Shown one piece after another: positions 1 to 13,849 of a DNA stretch of 64,000 nucleotides. The notes below the pieces were generated by a model that searched no databases, was not told the DNA's origin, and saw nothing but the letters and a program-made list of their open reading frames with translations. Origin of the DNA: Ulota crispa. Its lineage: Eukaryota; Streptophyta; Bryopsida; Orthotrichales; Orthotrichaceae. The stretch lies in the NCBI GenBank assembly GCA_963920765.1, contig OY987242.1, forward strand, positions 22,530,002 to 22,594,001, in the 5' to 3' direction. The translations under genes were made by a program, and so were the position numbers. The stretch's first letter is position 1. Every line of letters begins with the position of its first letter.

Positions 1-2198
1 AAAGAACAATCCAAGTTTTGTAGAAATGGATGAATACTACAAAATCCTCAATCACGCAAGGAAGTTTCTGTAAAGCTTCTTGAAACCCTAATTTTGTAAA
101 AGGATATGCCATAAGGGAGATTTCCCTATGGTGGTTTATAGAAAACATTTCTATTTCTAAGGTTGCCCTTAAAAATCTAGAAAATAGATACTTGTTTTTA
201 AATTGCACAAATTCTATATATCAAAATTAGAATTTTGTTTTTCAAATGCACCACCTTGGATTTTTGAATGTTTTGAATTTTTGTACACGGTATTCAAAAA
301 CAAATCATTTATATGATTTAAAAATTTATATTTATTGACTATTTGCTAATAAGACCCAAAGGCGTTTTTGTCAATACAATCACAGCAACTGCTTTCAATG
401 GTTTGAACCCATAAAATATACATGTTTGAAAGTGTAGTTCTTTGCAAGCCAAATGAAAAGAGACCGCACAAGAAATATTAGTGCAGTAGTATTAAAATAA
501 GTTGTAAAATAAACTTATTTTTGTAAATGATGTTTAGTTGACCATTCATGGTCAAAGAATTACATTTGTATTTATTTGTTCAAATTACTTCTAAACTATG
601 AATGCATGTAATAACCGTATATTCACAAAAGTAAAATTGAAATCTAAAAACATTAAAGCTCATGTAATTGATGTTTATATAATACTTGATTATGAAAAAA
701 TAAAACATATAGTTGCTTATTAATCAATACTCTGACAAACACCTATTGAAATTTTGATTTACAATGTATAGTATCAAGAAGAAAATATACGTAAGCCCTC
801 TTATGGCATTCAAAAAAGTTTATATAATAAAGAATATACTGGGTATTTTATTCTCATGCTATTGGAATTTGATTCTTATGCAATTTCAATCAAGTATACC
901 AAATTTTAGTTACTAAAAATCAAAATCCTATTTTTGGAAAAGAATTAAATAAAATTTATGATTTTACATGATAATTGATTAAAAGACATTAGTAACAATA
1001 TTTTGAGATTTAATTGCATGGATATGTAGGAAACTTCCATATGTACATCTTTTATTTTAAGAGACATTTTCAAATAATTCCATTTCTTTCTATAGAGATA
1101 ATAATGCTAAGATGATCATGATCAAATTCAATAAGATATTTATCTCTAAAAAATTTCAAAAACATTGTAAAATACAAATACGTACATTTTGATGGATTAT
1201 TGATTATGAGTTTCTAATATACATGTATAATTTTTTTTTAAGTTAAAATAAAATATTATTGATTCTTTTAAATATATTATATAAACATTTAATAATTGAG
1301 ACTTATGACATTAAAAAACTTGGTCTTGTGGTAAATAATGAATTTCAGTTTTAAATTTTATATTTATCAACAAATTACAAGTACAGATTGTAAGTAAATC
1401 ACATATTCAAATATGAGTTTAATAGAAATCATTCAATTAGTTGTGTAAATGATTTAAAAAATAAAAATTTAAAGATTTGTATAGATTATGGCTTAAATGG
1501 TTTTTTGTTAAAAAATAAAAATTTGCAAACGATTGTATGATAATTGACCCTATAAGCAACATCTAGCCTTCAAATTACATTATTTTTGAGGTAGAGCGAC
1601 ATGCTCAATGCTAAGCACCAACAGTGCCACATTGGCAGTTTATTTTATTTTATTTATTTATTTTTTCCTCCTAGCTTTTCCATATTTTTGGTAATGAGAC
1701 TTTAGCCCACATTTTTTTTGCAAAGTAAGGTTGACATGGCAACTTCTATTACAAAGTAATGATGGCATTAGCTACCTACTTGTTTTTCAAGTGCAGTATG
1801 TGGCCACCTTTTCTTTTTTTAAATGTATCACATGGCGGCTGTGCTGTATTTAAATTAGGGTTTTATTCCAACGCCCTTCCTCAACGTATAAATTTGTTAG
1901 AAGTGCTTCTTAATGAATTAAGAGATTCTAAAATAGAAGATAGTGAAAAAACCTAAAAATTCATAACAATAGAACTATACATTAGCACTTTTAAAACACA
2001 AAAATTGAATGGTAATGGAATTCAAGAACAAAAATAAAACATTCAACAATTCCTTAGGGGAATTGTATCCTTCTCCATTAGAGCCTGCTCAACACAGAAA
2101 GGATTCGCACCACCCACTCCAACTCAATACTCCACACCTCAAAATAATCAATTCAAACCTTGAGCCCTAAAATTCCGGGTTCATTGTTAAAGGACAAG
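1..2198. other. AT-rich spacer, no gene seen
   Basis: Very AT-rich sequence with homopolymer runs and short, low-quality open frames only. I see no coding pattern, no recognisable protein family and no clear repeat boundaries. An (ATTT)-type run lies near 1640-1665. Confidence 0.6.
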
Positions 2199-5100
2199 TC
2201 ATTGTTTGGCCCCCATCCTTGATTGTATGTCCTTCCAAAATTCAAACACTTCTAAACATGTGAAGGACTTTGTGATGTAGAAGCTCTGTGAATACATATT
2301 CACAATAGTGTTCAGGTGACACTGAAATCTATTGCGAAATTTGCTTTTACAAAAGCTTAAGGTTGAGAATGTGCTCTCATTTTCAACGCTATTCAATATT
2401 GAGCAAATTGCAAACTCTCATAACTTCATGAATTCACTCATCTCGTGAAGGAAAATGACATTACAGCCCAATTGAGATCATAGTTTAGTAACTAGATTAA
2501 TAGAGAACACAGGCTCTGTTGCCTTCACAATTTGGGACTTTATTATCAATTTACATAATCTAGTTTGCAAATTGAGCGCTTGGGAGTCCAAAAGGTTGGT
2601 GCATTGCTGTTTCGCATCACCGGCCGGCTTTGACAAAGTGAGCTTTGTTGCACAGAACCGTGCACGTGCATTTAGAAAAAGTCATCAGCCTTGGGAATTA
2701 ACCAAAATTAAAGGAACCAAAGAATCCATAATCTCAAAATGGGGAAACCGGCAAATCAATTGCTTGATGAGGAGTTTGGTTCTTTAAATGCACTGGCATT
2801 TGACAAAAGACACTGCAACATCAAAATCCACCCAAGAGATGAAAAACCACTCCCTTGTGACATTATTGTTGCCGTGGCTAGCATATGTGTATCCGTGAAT
2901 GTAAAACGAGAGGGTATCGTCACCATTGTTCAAATCAATGACCCAATCCTGGAAAATCATTTGAGAATGATCATCAATAATGTCCAAAAAATGCTGGAAT
3001 TGTGTTGTCTAAAAAAACAATTCAATATCACAATATATCACATACAATTCAGACTGACAAATCTTCACTGCAACAATATAATTAGACATAAACACTGAAC
3101 CTGATTGAGCAAACTTTATTAGTGATTGCAAGGCCTCCAAAAATGGATAAATGCAAAAAAATGCAAGCAAAGTATACACATCATAAAGCAATGCAAGGTT
3201 TTGGAATGCAAGACTTTCTTGGTTAGAGTCAAAGTCTTCACTAAACTTCAAGATGACTTGAGGAGATCACTCCTTGTAATTTTATGGTATACACGTGAGT
3301 TAACAGGGTATTTGATGTAGGCCTATTTATCTAAAATATGGTGTTTAAAATGACCGTATTTTTATATAAAAAGCTACGTGCGTCATGTTTTTAGTACCCT
3401 GAGTTTTTTATAAATTCATTCATTTGGTTTTTAAATTGGGTTATTTTATGTATGAATTTTGTTTGTCCAATTTTATTCTACCTCCATTATTCATAAAGAA
3501 AAAGTATATTACTTTCTATTAAATACAAACGCATTATATTTACCATGTTACCAATAACAAGCATATGAATTAAAGGGCTATTGTTCAAGTGGAAATTTTT
3601 ATTAACAAGTGTTTAGTATTTCTCAATTCCATGGCATGCATTTAAAACAATTTAACATGGAGAGCAACAAACAACACTAAATTATTTTACAACCTTTATT
3701 TGTCAAGGCTAATTCATTAATAAAAAAATCCTACTACCTAATGTTTTTACATACCCTAATTTATGTATACTAAAATATATATTTTTTCATGAACCCTATA
3801 GTAGCTCTACATATTATATAATTTTTTTGTCTTTTGAATTAAATGGATCCTATCTTTTAACTCACGTGGTTCCTAAAACATAGGATAGTGATCTCCCCAA
3901 GCAAGATGAGTGTCTTGTAGTTTAGAAGAGTTATCTTCAGCAATTCTAAAAGCAATATCCACCTAGACAATATATGGTTTAGAATTTTCAAACCTTCGGC
4001 CTCCATCATTTTAGCCAATTTAATGAATTCCAAGTGCCGTTTGAAGAAATTGGAGAAATATGAATGCAACTATGCACATAGGGCTTCTAACCTTTAAGCT
4101 AACATAAAATTCAAAATGGTCTCAATTGCCAAATATGTTTGATGGGCTACCCAATGTATGTTCATTGTACAAAAGGCATATATTTGAATCAATTGTTGTG
4201 CGAGTCCCGTCCGGCAGCCTTTGAACATGGCAGCACTATTAGCACTGAAACATATAAGTTTTTGTCATATTTCAGAGTTTGTGAGGTTTTCACTTCCAGA
4301 GAATGTAGCATAGATCATCTCAAGCAGATTAGTGGCGTTTGAACATTCAAGAACACATTCCAATTGTAATAATATGGATTTCTTTCTAGAAAAATGTAAA
4401 ACGTAATTAAACATGCATGGAAAGCCTAAGCTAGTTATCAATAGATGTAACATCATCTGCCAAAACAGAAAAGCATGTTGCACGTTAAAGCTCCTCCTTG
4501 ACCTTGTTGGCAATTGTTTTCTCTATTGCTTTTGTCATCTCCCATCCAGATGGCTCGCACCAATACTTTTGAATAAAATTTAGTGCGTTCAAATGCTGAA
4601 AAAAATCTTCCATAGAAGTGTAGTTCCACATTAGACGCTCTTGAGTAAGTACTTGATACAAAATCCTAAACTGCACAACTTCCTTTTTCTGCTCCATCAC
4701 AATGCCTAGCTTTAATTTCTAGACAACCGTGTCACCTCCTTTGGTAAAGAACAAGAGTTTGTACTTCATATACTGATTTGTGCCAAGGTAATAGTGCTCT
4801 CCACATTTAATTTTCCCAATATCGCACATTGCCTTTTGTTGTCTCACATGCTTCTACATATTGTCTATCTTAGGTATCTACAATTTTTCTCTCCCCTCAA
4901 CATCCGAGCATACTTTGCAACGCAATTGCGTTATGCTATCGTTGGCACCTATCACAACCTCCGTCCAAGAAAGCTTAACAGTGCAAGAGTCCTGAAAGTG
5001 GCGTTTTAACTTATAGGAATTTTTCTTCTTTTTAGATAGCAACTCTAGCAATTGCACATCAAGCTCAAGAGTCATTATTGGAACATACATGTTCAATATT

Positions 5101-5282
5101 ACTATGTCCCAATCAGATTGCCCCAAATTGATGATCTCTACAGTCTCATTCTCAATAAACAAACAAGATTTTGCAGTTAAAATCTCTTTAATGACACCCT
5201 TAAGTCCCCTCGTCACAGCAAAAATGCAAAACCCGTACAAATTTTTTTGCAATGTAACATGTGTTTTAGAAGAGCTTGTCAT
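2199..5282 (-). pseudogene. Decayed hAT-like (ZNF862/DUF4371-type) transposase-derived gene
   Basis: Read on the minus strand from 5282 to 2199, consecutive blocks in shifting frames follow the order of the plant ZNF862-like hAT family. A zinc-finger block with CKVCSDVEGREKL is near 4880-4910. Then come a conserved helical block (4485-4700, MEQKKEVVQF), a CFSVLADDVTSIDN block near 4440-4490, YFSNFFKRHLEFIKLAKMME at 3990-4060, a LIKFAQSGSVF block at 3100-3150, DWVIDLNNGDDTLSFYIHG at 2890-2960, and a C-terminal NESTFSTLSFCKSKFRNR block at 2320-2380 resembling the hAT dimerisation region. At least three in-frame TAG stops and several frameshifts break it, so no intact protein is possible. A TATA box lies about 130 bp upstream of the first ATG at 5282. 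I am confident in the family type but not in the exact subfamily. Terminal inverted repeats and an 8-bp target duplication were not located. Confidence 0.7.
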
Positions 5283-5410
5283 TCTTGCAGTCTAACAAAC
5301 ACAACATATTTGCAAACAATAGCAGCAAAACAACTTAAACAGTAGCAAGAAAACAACTTCAAGAGAACTAAATGCAAGAGAACAGGTGAAGATCTCTCGG
5401 CAATACTTTG

Positions 5411-5419
5411 GTTTATATA
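5411..5419 (-). promoter_or_regulatory. TATA box of the hAT-like pseudogene
   Basis: Read on the minus strand the sequence is CTTCTATATAAACC, a consensus plant TATA box. It sits about 130 bp upstream of the first ATG of the transposase-like frame at 5282, leaving room for a short leader. Whether it is still used is unknown. Confidence 0.45.
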
Positions 5420-7790
5420 GAAGTTGCTGCAACAAGCCCTTGCACTCCTTGATGAGCCTCATCTTAAGCCCTAAATTGGCATAGAAGCACAATCGCATGC
5501 ATGACTTTGTGGATCTGAATTGAATTTACAGGGCGCTTTCGGATCCACCTCCATCTCTTCCAGAATCCAAATTCAATAAAAGCAAAACCTACACCTTACG
5601 GCATGGAATCCTAAATCTTGAAATTCTCATCCTTTAATGATGAGCAATAGTACACTACTACATATTTAGAAACCCTAGATTCTACTGCGACGACGCCTCC
5701 ATATCTCCACAACAAAACAACATGGAGTCGGGAAAATTAAAAAAAAACACAACTCCTCTACACCCTAGCCCAAATTTCAATCAGAACTTAGAAAATTAAA
5801 ATTCAAACAATAATGCGGCCCACATACTAAAGAGATGGGACGCAAATGAAATGTAAATCCGCCAAATTCCCTGCCTTTACAACGTAATTTTTAAAAGAAA
5901 GTATAGCACAACCAAGACAACATTAGTTATTCCTTCAACAGCTTTTAAGTCTCCCAAACTTGCAAATACATGAAGACAACAAGTTGCGGCACTAGTGCAA
6001 AGAAAAGAGAGAAGACAAAAAAATTATAGGAGACAGAATTGTAAACAAAGCTGGCAAAAGCAGCAACTCGAAGGAGGAGAAATCGCAAAGGATCAGCACA
6101 GTGACACGGCCAACTGGCAAAGAAAGAGGAGCACACAGATTTAAAAAAAATAGCGGCGACATACTCAATTGGACACTCCAAATATTGCAACCATTATTGG
6201 CTCCACTTGTGACATCAAGTTAAATAATTTTTGTTGATCATTTAATTTGCCATTTTTATTGTATCTCAGTATTTCTTAATTTTTCTCATGTGTATTTTGG
6301 ATCAATGATGTGTAAATACTTGTTCAACATTAAAAAATAGCCTCTTGACATAAAATTTGAAATAATAAGATAACAAAATAACAAACATGTCAATAGAATT
6401 TTACGTTTAGCTGGAGTTTCAAAGTCATGTATAAAATCATTGTTTTGAATACCCTCAATTCTTCAACAAAAAGTAATTTTCAATTTGAACCGCCATAATT
6501 TTTACCATTTACATTAGTTGCCAGTACATATCAAATGATTTTTATAAGATTGAAACACAAAATTTAATGTGGCTAAAATATTTCAAATAAATTGAGAAAT
6601 GTAAATAAATTTTGCCACGAAGAGTTTGATTTTTGATGAATCATAAAAAACTTGGAGTTGTGAATTATATGTTATAATTTTTTTATTCCATGTAGAATTA
6701 TGATAAACATGCCTCACATCAATCATATTTCAATCATATTGTTATAATGAATTTTGTTTTTCACTTAAATTTCCTTCCAAAAAGTTAAATTCAAAATCAC
6801 TTTAATATTGTAAAGTGAATGTAAATCTTTTTTCAAGTATTTTAAATTAAGTTTATACATGTGCCATGTGCCTTTCATTTTAAATTTGCTTCTTTCACTA
6901 TGTTCAACTTTAATGTTCTCACATTCTTAAGGCAAACTAAATGCACTATTTAGTGTAAGGTAGGCAACTCATATTTTGCTTAGGCTCTAAAACCGCCCGT
7001 TTTCTGAAATGAACCCAATTTATACATGCTGTTTTTCATAGCCTCCAACAATGTACAAGGAGTGTACATTTGAGGAGGTGGACAGTTTTAGAGCCCTATG
7101 CCTCTTCAACTTCAAAATTTCATAACTAATTCCACAAAGTTCCAAAAAATATGAAACAACTTGGTTTAGATGCCCATTCCTCTTGTCTTTTTAGAAAAAA
7201 TTACTGAAAAAATATTTCAAGAAGTTTCACCTACCCAAAATTCAATTTTAGCCCTTAGATGCTCCATTCATGAGCCTCTTACCTTAGAGCTAGGAATTTA
7301 GGCAATACGGAACTAAGAGGAGAATGAGGTGCGGATCAAGGCTTTTTATTTCTTTTTTTAAGAAGTGTGAAAGTGGCAGTTTAAAATGTTATAGTGGTGC
7401 TCCAAATTTCAACATTCATCCACATATTGGATAGAAAATACCACATTAGTACTACTACATATTACATGTCTATAATTTAATTTTCATCCACAATTTGACA
7501 ATTTCATCCAAGTTTTTGCCTTGTGGCAATTTCATCCAAAAAATTTGGCATTTTTTAACATTTTTTAATCAGATTTTTGTTTTGGGTGCAATGTAGCACT
7601 AAAAAGCAGTGTTTTTTTTCACCTACCGCATGCCACATGCCCTCACAGGAATAGAAAATTCTGAGAAGGAGAGAGGAGCATTGATCCAATTTCTGACATG
7701 GTAGCCTCATGAGGCAATAAATAAATAAATAAATAAATAAAAAACACTGGCAGAAAGCCAAAAAAAAGCCCTGGTGCGGAGATCGAGTGT
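5420..7790. other. Spacer between hAT relic and CDSP32; no gene seen
   Basis: Base composition is less AT-rich from 5520 to 5880, possibly the old upstream flank of the hAT-like gene, then becomes AT-rich again. No convincing coding region is visible. An (AAAT)n microsatellite lies at 7716-7743. Confidence 0.5.
7716..7743. repeat. (AAAT)n microsatellite
   Basis: Seven or so perfect units of a tetranucleotide repeat, about 320 bp upstream of the CDSP32 start codon. It is simple-sequence DNA with no evident function. Confidence 0.9.
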
Positions 7791-8066
7791 TCACGAGTGA
7801 CCAGCAAAGAATCGGCAAGATCACGAATCGACGACTCTTATCTTCTCCACGCCGCTGCGTATGTTTTCCCCTTCGCTGGCTCTGCCGCTACGACGATGAT
7901 GCCGTTTTCGAGGGCTGCTCCAATCCACTCTTTTTTTTCTTCCCTTTTGCACTTCACGTTGCGCTATGCGCCTGCTTCTCTGACACCCAATTGCGGTTGC
8001 TACGACACCGCCATAGCATCTGCACTGCGATTGCCCCTGTGATCGCCCTTGTGGGTTGTCTTCGTG

Positions 8067-11000
8067 ATGGCGATTTCCATATGCAAGCTCCCCACTTTGC
8101 AAGTCCTCTCCACGTCGTTGTCCACCAAATCCTCGACCGAGAGCAGTTGTGCGAAATTCGCTGTCAAGCTTCGTCGTCCGGGTTTTCTCTCTGGTGGTGG
8201 TAACAGGCGTAGCGTGCTCGGGACGAGCTATGGCAAGAGGAGTGGCTGCTTGACGACATGCGCGGCTACGACGCCAGCTGCGGCGCCCAAGACGTCGGCC
8301 GAGGAGCTCGACGACCGGGTGGTGCAAATCAACACCGTGGCGGAGTTCGACAAGGCTATTGCGGATGCTAAGCGGAAGCTTGTTGTGGTGGAGTATGCCG
8401 CCTCGCACAGTAAGAAGAGTAAGACAATTTATCCGGCTATGGTGGAGCTGAGCAGGATTTCCCAGAACGCCGTGTTTCTGCTTGTTATGGGGGACGAGAC
8501 CGAGGAGACCACGGAGATTTGTCGGCGTGCTGGCATTGAAAAGGTAACCATTGATGCCAACTTCTCACTACTAGAGTACCAATGGCTGTTCATGGAAATT
8601 GGTTCACTAGAGCATCAAAAAACATCAGGCATAGGAGGTTATGTACCTGAAAGAACTAGGAGCATGCTTACAATCTCTTGCTCATACACACAAAGAACGG
8701 CTTCTGCAGTTTGTTCGATTGAAATATTAGGGTGATCATACCTGTATGTCCGTCTATCTGAGTAAGGAAGATATAACTGCCTTTTTCTCATCCAAATTTT
8801 AGTGTCAAGGTTTTAAAATTGATGATGTTGAGATTCGGTATACTTTGAGATTTATGCTTCTGAATTTGATAGAATATCTAAAGGTTCAGCTTCCTTGGTT
8901 TGATTTCATAATTTGGATATGAATAGAGATTCATGTGCAGGATCAAAGCAAGCCCGAAATTTCATGGATACCCCTGAAGTTTGCAATATATACATAGATA
9001 CCCCAGCTTTTTCAGAAATTACACAAACACCATTGGACCAAAAAATATAGGCATTTGTTATATTGTGCATGTCACTTCCTTTTCCCATTGTGCGTTTGTG
9101 CGCACACTACTTCTTTCTTGTTATGCATGCGCACAAAGGAAGAAGGGAAGTGGCATGCACAACAAATCAAGCGCTTGCAAATTTTGGTCCAAGGCTATTT
9201 GTGTAATTTCTGAAAAAGCAGGGGAATCCATGTAAATATTGCACACTTCAGGGGTATCTATGAAATTTCCCCTTCTTTTGTTTTGTTTTGAGAGAGGTAT
9301 ATGATGTATACTGGATAGTGTGAGCTAAGGAAAGCTGAGCTAGCGTGAGTTGACGAGGAGGCTGGTCTTTGGTATTCCTTGTATTGATGGATTTTTTGAC
9401 TTTATTCCTGATCAAGTTGTCCTTCATATAGGACCAAGAGACCCAAATCGAACCCTATCTTTTTAGGTTATTTTGATCAACTGTTATTTAAGTTTTATCA
9501 CTAACACATGCAATGTTCTTTCACTGGTTCTGGTGATTTGGAAGTTGGGCAATATGATCAATCATAAAACTGTAATATTTCTGTAGTTTGGGGGTTAATA
9601 TCTTGTGACCAACGATTCTGAAGGTTGGGATGCACAGACCGATTGTATGTTGTTAGAATTCTGTAGACGAGCTTTGTGCAGGGCATGTTATGATCTCACA
9701 TACTTTGGATGGATGCACATGCGCAGGTCCCGCACTTCTCATTCTACAAGAACCAGCAACTGGTCCACGAGGAAGAGGGCATCGACGCAGAGCAGCTGGA
9801 AAACGATGTCCTGTACTACGGTGACCCGGACGCTCCAATCTATCAACTCCATGGTCGAACTGATTTCGAAGATCTGCTTCGGAGCCACAAAACTGATGAC
9901 AAACTCCTCGTTATTGACGTTGGCCTCAAGAATTGTGGCCCTTGCGTAAAGGTTAGTGTCCTAGTATCACCTCCATATTGATGTTTTAAAGCGCAATATT
10001 CGTTAATTTGGGAAAAGAATGCAATTTTGGGACTTTTGAATTTTATGTTTTAAGAGATTTTTTGGTGATTTAGAGTGAGTTTTATGATGATTTTGATAAG
10101 ATCTTACATCAATGATGAAATATCTTGAAGGAATTATCAAATAAACTCACTTCAAGTCATCAAAATGTTCTCACAAATGTAAAATTCAGTACCTCAAAAT
10201 TAGACTTCGGAAATACCTTTTTCCAAATTAATGAATAAGTAGATTTTTGTGGTAGAGTTATTTTGTGAGCATCCCTTAAGTTTTTCTATACTAGTACTAG
10301 CAGTTGGCGCTTGCTATGCTATGCATTCATCATTAAATTTTTAGTAGGATTTTCATGTGTTAAATACAATGCAGAGTAAAGATTTCAGTAAGTGGTCGGC
10401 ATGTGATATTCCAGAGGGCCTTATGATTTTAGTAGTATGATGATATTACTTTCATTCGGAAATCCCTGCAGAGCTTTATAGAGAGAGCACTTCAGGTACT
10501 AGAACCAAATCAATTTTTTTATCACTACCTATGACTTACTGATGCAATCGGAGATTGTAAAGAACTGTTGAAGAAACCCCATTTCCTTTCAAAGATTAGT
10601 GGCTATTGACACCCCCTGTTTTCACCGAACTTACTAATTCAGGGCCAAGCAAGTGAATGAATAGATGGGTTGCTATTGGTACTAATAATAGGAATACGCA
10701 AGACATGAAGTCTGTTTTCTAACAGTTTTACCATCCTCACCCTTTGGTTTCCTATAATACTCGCATTTCCATTCAAAGTTAAATGGCCACAAATATTGAA
10801 CCAAGACACGCATCATAAAACTTGCATCACTTGGTACTTGAAAACCAACGGATTGTATTGGAAGAGGTAACAGCAAGAAGTTTTTTTTTTTTTTTGTGTG
10901 TTTTCCATCGGTCGAGCAACAATCACCATAGTCGGAATGCACTTATGCAAGGGAAAAGAGAAGACATAGAATTATCTATTTGTGCACGTTCATCCATAAT

Positions 11001-11788
11001 TAACTAGCGGTTGGTTTGCTACGCTATTTATTCATCATTAGAATTTTATTAAGATTCTCATAAGTTAAAATAGAATGTAAAATAAGAATTCAAGAAATTT
11101 CAAATTGTATCTACAGTATCATAAAGATTGGAGATGTGATATTACAGAGATAGGGATGTGCTATTACAGTGATCATTGTGATTTTAGTAGTATGACTAGC
11201 TGTTGATGCTTGCTTTGCTATGCATTCACCATTAGATCAAATTTACAAATGACTCCTTGAATATTTAAATTGTTTTGAAATTCAAAATTACTTTAATGTA
11301 GCAAATGTTTCAAATCACTTGATAATAATAATAATGAAAGTGAAATCATGAAAATCCAAAACTCCCCAAATATTAAATGTGTGATATTCCAGAGGGGAAG
11401 ATGTGTTATTGCAGAGGTCCTTGTGATCTAGTAGTATGATTAATAAGAACTCATTTTCTCATCTCACCCAATTTTTGTTTAATGTTGAGGTAGCCACTGT
11501 CTAAACGAGGTAAAAGCTACGTACTGAACTGGAAGTGGTTTTTGCCATTCTCAGGTTTATCCGACGTTCGTGAAGCTGTCGAAGCGCATGGCGGACACAG
11601 CAGTGTTCGCTCGGTTGCATGGCGACGAGAGTGACGATTGCCAGGAGCTTCTCAAGATCATGGGCGTCTTGGAAGTGCCAACCTTCCTCTTCATCAAAGA
11701 GGGAAAACTCTTAGGCCGCTATGTCGGTTCCGGAAGAGGGTCTCTGATTGGGGAGATTCTGCGACACCAGGGTGTGCAAGTGACATAA
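8067..11788 (+). CDS. CDSP32: CDSP32: chloroplastic double-thioredoxin drought-induced stress protein
   Basis: Three exons give a 311-residue protein: 8067-8543, 9727-9951 and 11555-11788 (TAA), all junctions phase 0 with GT-AG introns. The start is the first in-frame ATG, followed by about 65 residues rich in Ser, Thr and Arg that look like a chloroplast transit peptide. Two thioredoxin-fold domains follow. The first (about 88-190) has AASHSKKS where a thioredoxin has its CxxC, so it is redox-inactive. The second (about 200-305) has CGPC at 229-232, then VPTFLF with the cis-proline and the ending [12 protein letters not shown]. This layout is the hallmark of CDSP32, known in angiosperms to reduce plastid peroxiredoxins (2-Cys/BAS1) under drought and oxidative stress. 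The length is close to the family (about 300 aa). Both introns contain repeats. Identification is by strong recognisable similarity to family members; nothing looks broken. Confidence 0.93.
8954..9271. mobile_element. MITE (family F) inside CDSP32 intron 1
   Basis: Ends are inverted repeats: the left reads GAAATTTCATGGATACCCC and the right is its near-complement ending in TTTCCC. Inner inverted segments carry GTGCATGTCACTTCC and GTGCGCACAC. Related copies occur in both arms of the hairpin at 17863-19424 and at 63172-63475. No transposase is present. No matching target duplication remains at this copy. Confidence 0.7.
9991..10236. mobile_element. Possible MITE in CDSP32 intron 2
   Basis: The left side (GCAATATTCGTTAATTTGGG, then TTTTGGGACTTTTGAATTTT) closely resembles one arm of the small palindrome at 41466-41617. 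A partial inverse of it (CCAAATTAATGAAT) occurs near 10220-10236. The boundaries are approximate and no target duplication was identified. Confidence 0.4.
10293..11440 (+). repeat. Degenerate dispersed repeats within CDSP32 intron 2
   Basis: A segment like TTGCTATGCTATGCATTCA recurs near 10310, 11016 and 11212. A second motif, GTGATATTCCAGAGG followed by TTTTAGTAGTATGA, recurs near 10404, 11130-11190 and 11382-11435. The copies alternate, as if one longer unit had been duplicated and then decayed. Confidence 0.5.
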
Positions 11789-13841
11789 TGCCGTGCTACT
11801 TCCCTTCACTTTTATATACTTGGATTTGCACAACTTGGAGCACACCCACTCTGCAAAAATATAAAGTCCTGCAGCAGAAATTTAATTGCCTTTTGCAATG
11901 GGGGGTCACTTAGAAGCCAGCTTATCCTAAGAAACATCGTCTTAAAACTGAGTTTGCTTCCACCTCAAATTTATAAGGAGGCATTTTAGAAATAGATGCT
12001 ATGATTCTGTGTCAATGTTCGATATAATGTGTACAATTGTGGTTGATTAGAGTTGTACCAGATATTCTACGTTTATTTGTTGGCTGTGACAGCAGGAAAG
12101 GCCTTGAAAGAAGTTACTTGCGGAAGTTTGAGTAAGTATTTTACACAAACACGTAGCTAGTGCTTTATTGACCTATCCTCTTGTAAGTTAACTTGTTATG
12201 TTATAATGGTTGGTATGAAGTCAACTTTCCTCAAAAGATTCATGGAATTATATTTTATCTTACTCGGACATGTGGAAGTCATTAGAAGGTGTCAAACAAA
12301 GTGTCAAACCTCGCAATCATTGTGGGGTTGTAGATTTGTTTTACCATATTGGGCACATATTGGGTACGATTTGATTTCATTAGAGTTATCCTAGAAGTAT
12401 CCATATCTAAGAGGTTATATTTTTTGTTTCGCAGAAAGAAAGGATTACTTTCCAAAGGTGAAATAAATACATTTAGTTTGAATATAGGCAGACTACTACA
12501 AAAAAAAGGTTGGCAAATTGAATATGATGTCAAGTTTGTAAGGGTTAAACTGGTGGGTTGACACATTTTTTTGAGGACATAACTTTGACATTTTTTTACC
12601 ATGTGAATCTTCTTTCACTTATTTTTAGTTAGTCCAAAAAAAAGAAACACACAATGACAATGGGTGTGAAACATGATTTGAATTTTAGAATAACCTTATT
12701 GTTCATCAATGTTTTAATTTTCTAGAAGAGTTTTGGAACTAGGGTTTGGAATTGTCTTCTCTTGTAGGCTAATTGTGATCTTCAAGCTTGCATGATATGA
12801 CCATTTTGTCTTTGAAGGGCTAGATCAATTCAAAAGTCTTGGAAAGTGGTTAAGCACTTGCCTTGTCTTTTTGGACAAATGCGACAACCCTTTCATAGCA
12901 TAGGTGGAGATTTGTGTCTTACAAAATTCTACAAAAACTATGATAATGAAATTGTGTTGCAAGTTTTAGAAACAATGTCATACAACATAATAATGACAAT
13001 GTCATTGTTAGTACTAGAGAGCAAGCTCTCTCTTAAAGTGAGTATCAAATTGTAGTAAATGTCTATTAATAAGTTGTCATGTACTTGATTACCATTAGCA
13101 AAAAAACAAGTCTTAAATCAAGACATCTTAATTTAAAAAAAGTGCTCTAATCAACATAATTGTGTTACAAATGTTCAAATGAAATTGTTCTAATCAATTT
13201 TGTTATGTTGGTTTTGATCTCATTTTTTAATCATACAATCTTTGCCCTAGCTTCATACTTTCTTATATGATTGCCTTCTTGGACATTGAGTTGGTTATTA
13301 GTGGAGAATGGGAATAAATACCTTATCATAATGCAATTCTCAAGTGCAATTCAAAGACTTGGGACATTAGGTTGGGTTGTGGAGTTCAAACTTGTGCAAG
13401 ACTTGAACCAAAAAGGATGTTGAATTTTTCTATTAGAAACTAAGAACTTTGATATCCTTATTCATATACTTGGTGTACCTTCAAAATTCATTTTGCTAAT
13501 ATCTATTGGCCCTAAGAAAATAATTTCAATAATGTTAAGAATATATAACGTTATATTCATTAAAATGGGAAAACTCTTACAAATTGGGACTCCTGGTTCT
13601 TCTTTTTTTCCAAGAACACCATATTCATTGAATTGGGAATCCATTGATTGTTTTCCAATGAAATGAGATGTATATCATCCAAAAATACGCTCTTTTTGGA
13701 CAAAAAGTCTAGAATTTTGAATAGAAGTTTATTAAGCAGGTTTCAAGTGACCTCCTTAATTGAATTAAGGGGGACTTTTTGGATTCAAGTGAAATACAAA
13801 ATGGGACCCATGTTTTTCCCATTTTAATGAATATGACGTTA
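11789..13841. other. CDSP32 3' region and AT-rich spacer
   Basis: The first few hundred bases are presumably the CDSP32 3' UTR. Beyond this I see only AT-rich sequence with short meaningless frames and no recognised family. Confidence 0.5.
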
Positions 13842-13849
13842 TATTGTTA

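Noticed and set aside
7787-8408. Frames on both strands over the start of CDSP32
   Set aside because: They are by-products of the GC-richer leader and exon 1; none has a recognisable domain and the CDSP32 frame explains the coding bias.
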